This document shows, one piece after another, positions 1-5,567 of a DNA stretch of 7,101 nucleotides (within the stretch, counting starts at the first letter, position 1; each line of letters starts with the position of its first letter). The translations under genes and the position numbers were made by a program. The stretch is from Bacteroidota bacterium (lineage in GTDB: Bacteria; Bacteroidota; Bacteroidia; B-17B0; Aurantibacillaceae). Location: positions 1-7,101 of the forward strand of contig JANYBY010000355.1 in NCBI GenBank assembly GCA_025360565.1, given 5' to 3'. The notes under the pieces are model-generated. The model was not told where the DNA came from and searched no databases. It worked only from the letters and a program-made list of their open reading frames with translations.

Positions 1-229
1 CGTATCGCGTGCGCGTCGTGTTCAACGTTTCTTATCACAACCTTTTCATGTGGCTGAACAATTTACCGGTTTAAAAGGCGTGTTTGTAGGCATTGAAGAT
101 ACCATTAAAGGATTTAATATGATCATGGATGGTAAGGTAGATGAATATCCTGAAGCGGCATTTAACCTTGTTGGTACCATTGAAGACGCTATTGAAAAAG
201 GTAAAAAAATATTGGCTGAATCGAAATAA
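1..229 (+). CDS. atpD: ATP synthase F1 subunit beta, C-terminal end (5' truncated by window edge)
   Basis: Only the last 76 codons are present; the reading frame begins at base 2 and ends with TAA at 227-229. The translation opens with SRARRVQRFLSQPFHVAEQF and later has GFNMIMDGKVDEYPEAAF. This matches the strongly conserved C-terminal helical domain of the catalytic beta subunit (RARRVQRFLSQPF, the VAEQFTG stretch, the DTIKGF segment, and a closing helix ending in KKILAESK). The family synthesises or hydrolyses ATP at the alpha/beta interface of F1 on the cytoplasmic face of the inner membrane. The nucleotide-binding P-loop lies upstream, outside the window. atpC follows after 66 bases, so this is the atpD-atpC pair that in Bacteroidota often stands apart from the other ATP synthase genes. 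Confidence 0.97.
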   Translation, partial: VSRARRVQRFLSQPFHVAEQFTGLKGVFVGIEDTIKGFNMIMDGKVDEYPEAAFNLVGTIEDAIEKGKKILAESK

Positions 230-233
230 AAAT

Positions 234-281
234 TTAAAATTCAAGATTTAAAGTCCTGAATTTTAAATCTTGAATCTTTAA
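234..281. repeat. Palindromic repeat between atpD and atpC
   Basis: A perfect 14-bp inverted repeat pairs ATTCAAGATTTAAA (239-252) with TTTAAATCTTGAAT (262-275) around a 9-base loop. Five further pairs (234-238 with 277-281) form if C276 is bulged. It is not followed by a T-run, so it is not a classical intrinsic terminator, and it lies inside what should be one transcript. It could tune the atpD:atpC ratio, protect mRNA ends, or simply be one copy of a dispersed AT-rich repeat. The pairing is seen directly; any function is inference. Confidence 0.75.
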
Positions 282-295
282 CTTTAAATTAAAGT

Positions 296-532
296 ATGAA
301 ACTCGAAATAATTACCCCCGATAAAAAAATTTACGATGGCAACGTTAAGTCCGCTTCCTTTCAGGGTAGCGACGGTAGCTTTGGGGTTTTAGATAATCAT
401 GCCCCGCTTGTTGCTAATTTAATTGCCGGTAATATTTTTTTAGTGGAAGACAATAATAATAAACTTGAGTTCGCCATTAAAGGCGGCATAGTGGAGGTTC
501 TTAAAAACAAAGTTATTGTGCTTGCGGTTTAG
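296..532 (+). CDS. atpC: ATP synthase F1 subunit epsilon, short form
   Basis: The 78-residue product starts at ATG 296 with MKLEIITPDKKIYDG, followed by VLDNHAPLVANL and AIKGGIVEV. These are the signature pieces of the N-terminal beta-sandwich of the epsilon subunit, which sits on the gamma shaft at the base of F1. The usual bacterial protein of about 130-140 residues also has a C-terminal two-helix domain that can extend and inhibit ATP hydrolysis. Here the protein stops right after the sandwich (KVIVLAV), so that domain is absent. Short epsilon subunits are common in Bacteroidota, so I read this as normal for the group rather than a truncation. The gene lies 66 bases behind atpD and was probably transcribed with it. 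Confidence 0.95.
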   Translation: MKLEIITPDKKIYDGNVKSASFQGSDGSFGVLDNHAPLVANLIAGNIFLVEDNNNKLEFAIKGGIVEVLKNKVIVLAV

Positions 533-550
533 TCCCGTTGTTAATTATCA

Positions 551-633
551 GTTACTCGTTGTCAGTTATTCCTTTCCGTGCTTATTGTTATTGTTATGTT
601 AAACATATAACTTTATAACAAATAACGAATAAC
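551..633. repeat. Imperfect inverted repeat between atpC and the histidine kinase gene
   Basis: GTTACTCGTTGTCAGTTAT (551-569) is the reverse complement of ATAACAAATAACGAATAAC (615-633) at 15 of 19 positions, with 45 bases between the arms. A smaller inverted pair, TATGTT (595-600) and AACATA (602-607), lies inside. Its sequence differs from the 234-281 palindrome. It overlaps a candidate promoter for the kinase gene. It is either a degenerate copy of a dispersed repeat or a weak transcript-end structure for atpC; no T-run follows the right arm. Confidence 0.5.
584..615 (+). promoter_or_regulatory. Candidate Bacteroidota-type promoter for the histidine kinase gene
   Basis: ATTG at 584-587 can serve as the -33 box and TAACTTTA at 608-615 as the -7 box (7 of 8 matches to TAnnTTTG), separated by 20 bases. 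Transcription would start near 622. The same 20-base spacing is found for the candidates at 1759-1790 and 2949-2980. The region is AT-rich, so chance matches are likely. Confidence 0.35.
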
Positions 634-675
634 CACCTGGCCAACAAATCCAAAATATCCGGAAAGATCTTTAAG

Positions 676-1692
676 TTGGGCTTGATGAACACCTTTGTTT
701 GTTTAGCCGGTTTTTTTATTGTGAACAAATTAGGCAGTTTTCAGGTTGATATTTCTTATTTTATCTTATCTGTTTTTATTTGTTTTTTGTGCGCCTTTGT
801 TACGCTATATTATTTTTATTTTGTTGAGGTGGCTAAGAACATAAATACATTATCCGAAAAAATACGATCGCGTTTTTTAACCAAAGAAATTCCGCAAAAG
901 CATAACCAGCTTGAAGAAGTTGACAGTTTAATTGAACTTGAAAATCGTGTGGATTTTTTAATTGAATCACGCCAAAAAGAATTATCGCACATCGAAAATC
1001 TCGATAGTTACCGTAAAGAATACCTTGGTAATGTATCGCACGAACTTAAAACGCCGGTATTTAATATTCAGGGATATGTGGATACCTTAATAAATGGTGG
1101 CCTGGAGGATCCCAACATTAATATTGATTATTTGCGCCGCGCCGAAAAAAGTATCGACCGACTTATAAATATTATTGATGATCTGGAAACGATCACACAA
1201 TTGGAAAGTGGGGACCTGCAATTAGACCTGGAAACATTCGATATTGCCGCCCTATGCAAAGATCTTTATAGCTCACTTGAATTAAATGCATCCAAACGAA
1301 ATATTAAATTAGAACTCGCTAAAAAATACGATAAACCAATTTATGTAAAGGCCGACAAATTCAGGATAAGACAAGTGCTTGTGAATTTAATTACCAACAG
1401 CATTAAATACGGTAAAGATAACGGCACCACTGTGATCAGTTTTTCGCCCCTCAACAACGATATGATCATTGAAATTGGTGATAACGGACAAGGCATAGAA
1501 CCTAGGCATTTGCCGCGGGTTTTTGAGCGCTTTTACAGGGTTGATAAAGGTCGCAGCCGCGAACAAGGCGGTACCGGACTTGGTTTAGCCATTGTAAAAC
1601 ACATTATTGATGTGCACGGAAAATCAATAAAAGCTGAAAGCGAACCGGGTGTTGGAACCAAATTTACTTTCTCTCTTTCGGCAGCGGAGTGA
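676..1692 (+). CDS. Membrane sensor histidine kinase (PhoR-like), orphan
   Basis: This inner-membrane histidine kinase would autophosphorylate and pass phosphate to a response regulator. Two hydrophobic helices (about residues 3-19 and 28-50) are joined by a loop of fewer than ten residues, so there is almost no extracytoplasmic sensor domain. A linker (51-115) rich in charged residues leads to the dimerisation/phosphoacceptor domain with SHELKTP (121-127, phosphorylated His122). The ATP-binding domain shows the N box (RQVLVNLITNSIKYG, 232-246), G1 DNGQGI (269-274), F box FERFYRVD (283-290) and G2 GGTGLGLAIVK (298-308). All catalytic motifs are intact. The start is uncertain. TTG 676 has a GGAAAG 9 bases upstream and ATG 685 is also in frame. 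The frame also stays open back to 619, and a CTG at 637 would add 13 residues with four Lys and no acidic residue, a good cytoplasmic lead-in to helix 1. No response regulator gene is adjacent. The stimulus is unknown. Confidence 0.93.
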   Translation: MGLMNTFVCLAGFFIVNKLGSFQVDISYFILSVFICFLCAFVTLYYFYFVEVAKNINTLSEKIRSRFLTKEIPQKHNQLEEVDSLIELENRVDFLIESRQKELSHIENLDSYRKEYLGNVSHELKTPVFNIQGYVDTLINGGLEDPNINIDYLRRAEKSIDRLINIIDDLETITQLESGDLQLDLETFDIAALCKDLYSSLELNASKRNIKLELAKKYDKPIYVKADKFRIRQVLVNLITNSIKYGKDNGTTVISFSPLNNDMIIEIGDNGQGIEPRHLPRVFERFYRVDKGRSREQGGTGLGLAIVKHIIDVHGKSIKAESEPGVGTKFTFSLSAAE

Positions 1693-1758
1693 TAAACTGT
1701 TAATTTTATTCACAATCCTTTAAAAATCACGTTTATTCCTCTTTTTTTTAGAGATTTT

Positions 1759-1790
1759 ATTGGTAAAATTGTCGCTATTTTGTAAACTTG
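1759..1790 (+). promoter_or_regulatory. Bacteroidota-type promoter upstream of the 1806 gene
   Basis: ATTG (1759-1762) and TAAACTTG (1783-1790, 7 of 8 matches to TAnnTTTG) are separated by 20 bases. Transcription would begin near 1797, leaving a leader of only about ten bases before ATG 1806. The -7 box covers the TTG at 1788 that would otherwise extend the downstream frame, which argues that ATG 1806 is the real start. Confidence 0.55.
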
Positions 1791-1805
1791 CAACAAAAAT
1801 ATAAG

Positions 1806-2150
1806 ATGGCCGAAATTCATATAACCGAAATACAATATGTTGAGCTAAATTCAGAAGAAGGATTAGAGTTTAAATACAAACCGGAAGTACCTAAATTAAA
1901 ATTAGTTGGTACTTTATTGGACGCTGAAACCGAAGATGAAGAGGAAGGCATTTTATTTTTAACCCAAAAGCAACTGAATCAGGTTCTATTAAATAAAGAT
2001 ATTGACCTAAAGGTATTGGACGATCGCTGGTTCTTAAACAAACCCTTAACCAAAGAGCAATCAAAAAAAATTGGTTTGGTTGATGTAGATGCTGAATATA
2101 TGGGAACTGCCGGTGAATTTAAATGCTACGAAGCTGTTAAGATCTCTTAA
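1806..2150 (+). CDS. Small acidic protein of unknown function
   Basis: I do not recognise this 114-residue protein. It begins MAEIHITEIQYVELNSEEG and has no signal peptide, membrane helix or Cys cluster, so it is probably cytoplasmic. A strongly acidic patch (DAETEDEEEG) sits near residues 40-49, followed by a mixed charged segment (LTQKQLNQVLLNKDIDLKVL) and a C-terminal part with WFLNKPLTKEQSKKIGLVDV. An in-frame TTG at 1788 would add six residues, but it lies inside the likely -7 box, so ATG 1806 is chosen. The gene has its own promoter, 113 bases after the kinase stop, and ends 2 bases from the convergent gene on the other strand. Codon use resembles its neighbours, with no sign of transfer. 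It looks like a real, conserved-type small gene, but I cannot assign a role. Confidence 0.8.
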   Translation: MAEIHITEIQYVELNSEEGLEFKYKPEVPKLKLVGTLLDAETEDEEEGILFLTQKQLNQVLLNKDIDLKVLDDRWFLNKPLTKEQSKKIGLVDVDAEYMGTAGEFKCYEAVKIS

Positions 2151-2152
2151 AA

Positions 2153-2821
2153 TTACCACATTGCGGGTCCGTACTTTTTCGAAATTTTTGAATTTGGAAA
2201 AGCGGAATAAAACAACTGATCGAACCAGAACATAATTTTAAAACTGTAGGTAGGCGAGCTTAAATGTTCGCCTATTTTTTTGTTGTATGGCGTAAACCTA
2301 AAAGCCACATCGGAGCCCAAACCAAACCACTTAAAAACTTTAAATTGCGCCGTTATTCCGGGTTCGTATAATAATAAAAAATATTTTTTGTCAGAGCCAT
2401 TGTAATTGTATGTTATATTTTTTTGATACCATGCAAAACCCCCGCCTACCTGTATAGGTACGCTTAATTGCCAGCGTTTATTCTTATAAAAAACAAAATC
2501 AACATAAAAACACGCGTAACCAAATTTTAAATATTTGTTTATTGTATCAATTGTACCAAATTCATTTAATTGGTAAAATTGTTTTTTATAATCTGTTCGT
2601 AACCAACTTAAGCCACCGCCAATACGTAATTTTCGCTGAAAGGCAACACCTAATCTGAAACCGGTTACACCAATTATTTTATTGCCTATAAAACTATAAC
2701 GCGATTCAAAACGAGCGTCAATTCCCGATTTGCGTTTAAATACTTCGTGCAAAGTATCCATGTATTGGGCATGAGCAGTTTTAAAAAAACTAATTATTAA
2801 TATTATAATTATCTTTTTCAT
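2153..2821 (-). CDS. Predicted outer-membrane beta-barrel protein
   Basis: The 222-residue product starts with a Sec signal (MKKIIIILIISFFKTAHAQ) with a likely cut after Ala18 in the AHA-Q motif, so it is exported. The mature part lacks helical membrane segments. Instead it has repeated alternating polar/aromatic stretches ending in turns, such as GVTGFRLGVAFQRKLRIGGG, FYVDFVFYKNKRWQLSVPIQ, YEPGITAQFKVFKWFGLGSD and YSFKIMFWFDQLF. This is the pattern of small outer-membrane barrels of Bacteroidota (8-10 strands by size). A tail of about 20 residues follows the last strand and the protein ends in Trp, not the usual terminal Phe, so the assembly signal may be internal or atypical. The gene converges on the 1806 gene, with 2 bases between stops. 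Upstream lies an inverted repeat rather than a clear promoter. The barrel fold is inferred from pattern; the specific function is unknown. Confidence 0.8.
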   Translation of the reverse strand: MKKIIIILIISFFKTAHAQYMDTLHEVFKRKSGIDARFESRYSFIGNKIIGVTGFRLGVAFQRKLRIGGGLSWLRTDYKKQFYQLNEFGTIDTINKYLKFGYACFYVDFVFYKNKRWQLSVPIQVGGGFAWYQKNITYNYNGSDKKYFLLLYEPGITAQFKVFKWFGLGSDVAFRFTPYNKKIGEHLSSPTYSFKIMFWFDQLFYSAFPNSKISKKYGPAMW

Positions 2822-2841
2822 TGCTAAGCATTCTTCTGGTT

Positions 2842-2921
2842 GCCGCAGATTTCAAGGGTTTCACAGATTAAATTTTCAATGCTATAATAAAAAAATCTGT
2901 GTAATCTGTGTAATCTGTGGC
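2842..2921. repeat. 80-base inverted repeat containing three 9-base tandem units
   Basis: The left arm (2842-2869, starting GCCGCAGATT and ending TTTCACAGATT) matches the reverse complement of the right arm (2894-2921) at 22 of 28 positions, with a 24-base spacer. The right arm is three tandem units: AATCTGTGT (2894-2902), AATCTGTGT (2903-2911) and AATCTGTGG (2912-2920). The unit resembles CTGTG-rich intergenic repeats I recall from many Bacteroidota genomes; I cannot verify this here. It sits between the divergent barrel gene and recG, so it could act on either or be a non-autonomous dispersed element. Confidence 0.75.
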
Positions 2922-2948
2922 TAAAAATATCTGACATTCAAATTTAAG

Positions 2949-2980
2949 TTTATAAACTTAATTATGTTTTTGTATTTTTG
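2949..2980 (+). promoter_or_regulatory. Bacteroidota-type promoter of recG
   Basis: TATTTTTG (2973-2980) is a perfect match to the TAnnTTTG -7 box. TTTA (2949-2952), one base off TTTG, lies exactly 20 bases upstream as a -33 box. Transcription would start near 2987, giving a leader of about 33 bases before ATG 3020. Confidence 0.55.
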
Positions 2981-3019
2981 AATTGTATCAACAAATTATT
3001 GTAGTAATTTTATGCATAC

Positions 3020-5116
3020 ATGCTTGATACTCCCATTGAATATTTAAAAGGCGTTGGTCCGCAAAGGGCCGAAGTGTTAAAAAAAGAACTTAACATTTTC
3101 ACCTATCGCGATCTGCTTTTTCATTACCCATTCAGGTATGTTGATCGAACAAAATTTGTTTTAATAAACCAGATCACCGAAGAAATGCCCTACGTTCAAT
3201 TGCGAGGGGTAATTGAAAAACTGGAGGTTGTTGGCGAAAAACAAAGCAAGCGTTTATCTGTTCTGTTCAGGGATAATAGCGGCATAATTGAATTGGTTTG
3301 GTTTAAAGGTTATAACTGGATGGCCGCCCAACTTCATATGGGCGTTGAATACATTGTTTTTGGCAAAGCAACTCTGTTTAAGAACAGGTATAATATCGCG
3401 CATCCTGAAATTGAAAAAATGACCCCCGAAATTTTAACGCAAAATTCGGCTTTTCAATCCGTTTATCATTCGGGCGAAAAATTAAAATACCGGGGGTTAG
3501 ATAGTGAAGGTATTCGCAAATGTATGCGCGCGCTGGTTTCGCAATTACAGCCACAGCATATTCCCGAAAATTTAAGTCAGGAGGTTCTGGCAGACCATAA
3601 ATTAATTTCGGGATTCGAGGCGGTAAAACAAATTCATTTTCCCGAAAGTGCCGCACAATTAAAGCAAGCCGAAAACAGAATTAAGTTTGAGGAATTATTT
3701 TATATACAATTACGTTTACTCAGATTAAATAAAGTAAGAGCGCATACCATACAAGGTTTTGTTTTTCCCCGTGTAGGAAAAATGTTCAACAATTTTTTTA
3801 CCGCTTATTTACCTTTTGAACTAACCGGTGCGCAAAAAAGAGTGTTAAAAGAAATTAGAATTGATATGGGCAGCGGAAGGCAGATGAACAGACTGATGCA
3901 GGGCGATGTGGGCAGCGGAAAAACATTGGTAGCGCTCATGAGTATGCTCATTGCCCTGGATAATGATTTTCAAAGCTGCATAATGGCGCCAACCGAAATT
4001 TTAGCCCAACAACATTTTGTAACCTTTAAAGAATTTTTAGGGCAAATGGATCTTAATATTGCCATACTTACCGGATCATCCACTACCAAAGAACGCAAAA
4101 AAATTCATGCCGGACTTTTAGATGGAAGCATTACTATTTTAATTGGCACACATGCGCTGATAGAAGATACCGTTCAATTTAAAAATTTAGGATTGGTTGT
4201 AATTGATGAGCAGCACCGTTTTGGGGTTGCACAACGCGCGAAGCTCAGTGCAAAAAACACACAGCCTCCGCATATTTTATTAATGACGGCAACACCCATT
4301 CCGCGTACATTGGCAATGACCTTATACGGAGACTTAGATACCAGCATTATTGACGAATTACCGCCCGGAAGAAAACCAATTAAAACACAGCATTTTTTAG
4401 AAACCAAACGTTTACGAATGATCGGTTTTTTAAAGGAACAAATTATTTTGGGGCGGCAAATATATATTGTGTATCCTTTAATAAAAGAAAGTGAAAAACT
4501 GGACTATCAGAATTTACAGGCCGGTTATGATAATTTATTGCTTGAATTTCCGCCGCCGCAATATCAAATAAGTATTGTACATGGTAAATTAAAACACGAG
4601 CAAAAAGATTTTGAGATGCAGCGTTTTATAAAAAAAGAAACGCAAATTATGGTAGCAACAACTGTGATTGAAGTAGGCGTAAATATTCCGAATGCCTCGG
4701 TAATGGTGGTTGAAAGTGCCGAACGTTTTGGCCTTTCGCAATTGCACCAGTTGCGCGGCAGAGTTGGGCGCGGGGCCGACCAAAGTTATTGTATTTTAAT
4801 GACGGGATATAAATTAGGGGCCGACAGCCGCTTGCGAATGGAAACCATGGAACGAACCAACGATGGTTTTGAAATAAGCGAAGTTGATCTGAAATTGCGC
4901 GGCCCCGGTGATATTGAAGGAACACAACAAAGCGGGGTAATGGATCTTAAATTAGCTAACCTTGCAACCGACGGACAAATTTTGCAATTGGCAAGAACAA
5001 CCGCCCAATTAATTTTAGATGAAGATCACGAATTGCTTTTGGAAAAAAATAAAGTTTTTCAAAACCATTTACAAAACCAAAATAAGAACCGGCCAAATTG
5101 GAGTAAGGTGGGATAA
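3020..5116 (+). CDS. recG: ATP-dependent DNA helicase RecG
   Basis: RecG is a monomeric superfamily 2 helicase that remodels stalled replication forks and branch-migrates Holliday junctions and D-/R-loops in the cytoplasm. The 698-residue length is normal for the family. The N-terminal part (TPIEYLKGVGPQRAEVLKKE, then LLFHYPFRYVDRT at 32-44) and the OB-fold wedge domain (about 55-130) bind branched DNA. Helicase motifs follow in order: Walker A GDVGSGKT (295-302, Lys301), APTEILAQQ (323-331), DEQH box (396-399) followed by RFGVAQR, TATPIPRT (423-430), TTVIEVGVNIPN (547-558) and QLRGRVGRG (577-585). The C-terminal TRG region (about 600-640: SRLRMETMERTNDGFEISE, then LKLRGPGDIEGTQQSG) couples ATP hydrolysis to translocation and is complete. 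ATG 3020 fits the family N-terminus; another ATG at 3012 is out of frame. The gene has its own promoter and no repair gene beside it. All key residues are present. Confidence 0.98.
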   Translation: MLDTPIEYLKGVGPQRAEVLKKELNIFTYRDLLFHYPFRYVDRTKFVLINQITEEMPYVQLRGVIEKLEVVGEKQSKRLSVLFRDNSGIIELVWFKGYNWMAAQLHMGVEYIVFGKATLFKNRYNIAHPEIEKMTPEILTQNSAFQSVYHSGEKLKYRGLDSEGIRKCMRALVSQLQPQHIPENLSQEVLADHKLISGFEAVKQIHFPESAAQLKQAENRIKFEELFYIQLRLLRLNKVRAHTIQGFVFPRVGKMFNNFFTAYLPFELTGAQKRVLKEIRIDMGSGRQMNRLMQGDVGSGKTLVALMSMLIALDNDFQSCIMAPTEILAQQHFVTFKEFLGQMDLNIAILTGSSTTKERKKIHAGLLDGSITILIGTHALIEDTVQFKNLGLVVIDEQHRFGVAQRAKLSAKNTQPPHILLMTATPIPRTLAMTLYGDLDTSIIDELPPGRKPIKTQHFLETKRLRMIGFLKEQIILGRQIYIVYPLIKESEKLDYQNLQAGYDNLLLEFPPPQYQISIVHGKLKHEQKDFEMQRFIKKETQIMVATTVIEVGVNIPNASVMVVESAERFGLSQLHQLRGRVGRGADQSYCILMTGYKLGADSRLRMETMERTNDGFEISEVDLKLRGPGDIEGTQQSGVMDLKLANLATDGQILQLARTTAQLILDEDHELLLEKNKVFQNHLQNQNKNRPNWSKVG

Positions 5117-5131
5117 GTTTAACACACAGTA

Positions 5132-5172
5132 TCCTCCTTTTAGAGGAGGTGCCGCGAAGTGACGGAGGAGGA
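5132..5172. repeat. GA-rich hairpin repeat between convergent recG and lipoprotein genes
   Basis: CCTCCT (5133-5138) pairs with AGGAGG (5144-5149) around a 5-base loop. A second purine-rich copy, GGAGGAGGA (5164-5172), can pair with the same left arm. The part between (GTGCCGCGAAGTGACGG, 5149-5165) has a small CCG/CGG stem of its own. The composition is much richer in G and C than the surroundings. It lies in the 73 bases between two convergent stop codons. Neither strand has a T-run after the stem, so it is not a classical terminator. It resembles dispersed GGAGG-type repeats of Bacteroidota (from memory). Two alternative foldings suggest a nested element. Confidence 0.65.
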
Positions 5173-5189
5173 CTATCCTGTTTAACCCC

Positions 5190-5564
5190 CTACATCCCCT
5201 TCAGGGTTCTAATAAAATCCCCGTAGTAACTGGCCCAGTAGTATACTTTGCCATTCATTTTAATTCCAAGCCCGTATTTTTTTTCTTCTTCATCATAAAA
5301 GATCACACGGCATTTTTCCGAACCGGGACTTTCTTCATAAACGGTCCAGAGGTGAAAAACCTTTGAAGAATCTTTATCGCTTATATATCTTTCCTTTTTC
5401 GGAATAATTAAATGCCTTTCAATTCCTCTTTTCTGAACGGAATCCAACTCAACACTGAATTTTATTTGCCGCTTTACCATTTCGGCCACACCATCGGCTG
5501 TTGCATTTTGGTTTCGGCAGGCAGCAAGCAAAAGAACTATGAATAATAATTTTGGTATTCTCAT
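5190..5564 (-). CDS. Small predicted lipoprotein of unknown function
   Basis: The 124-residue product has a lipoprotein signal: MRIPKLLFIVLLLAAC with lipobox Leu13-Ala14-Ala15-Cys16. Cleavage before Cys16 would leave a mature part of about 109 residues anchored by lipid. After a flexible start (RNQNATADG), the mature domain has a basic/hydrophobic stretch (VAEMVKRQIKFSVELDSVQK) and then segments that look like beta strands (KVFHLWTVYEE, CRVIFYDEEEKKYGLGIKM, KVYYWASYYGDFIRTLKGM). I recognise no family. The start codon lies 3 bases after the stop of the GT22-like gene, so the two are almost certainly one transcript. Its role may be linked to an envelope glycan, but that rests on position only. 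The gene converges on recG with a GA-rich repeat between. Confidence 0.82.
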   Translation of the reverse strand: MRIPKLLFIVLLLAACRNQNATADGVAEMVKRQIKFSVELDSVQKRGIERHLIIPKKERYISDKDSSKVFHLWTVYEESPGSEKCRVIFYDEEEKKYGLGIKMNGKVYYWASYYGDFIRTLKGM

Positions 5565-5567
5565 TTC

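Noticed and set aside
234..281. Intrinsic terminator after atpD
   Set aside because: The stem is long but AT-rich and has no T-run after it on either strand, and atpC follows directly in the same direction.
1788..1805. TTG 1788 as the start of the small acidic protein
   Set aside because: It falls inside the likely -7 promoter box (TAAACTTG, 1783-1790), so it would not be in the transcript. ATG 1806 fits better.
2853..2884. Minus-strand promoter for the outer-membrane barrel gene (TAGCATTG at 2884-2877 or AACCCTTG at 2860-2853)
   Set aside because: The -7 matches are partial and no -33 box lies at the expected distance; the matches fall within the inverted repeat.
2894..2921. CRISPR-like array
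   Set aside because: The 9-base units are contiguous with no spacers and only three copies; this is a short tandem repeat inside a palindrome, with no cas gene nearby.
3378..4925. Several open minus-strand frames of 64-92 codons inside recG (3378-3656, 4174-4407, 4589-4783, 4647-4925)
   Set aside because: They lie antisense to an intact, fully motif-supported recG, overlap one another, and their translations show no domain, signal or plausible composition. They are by-products of recG codon use.
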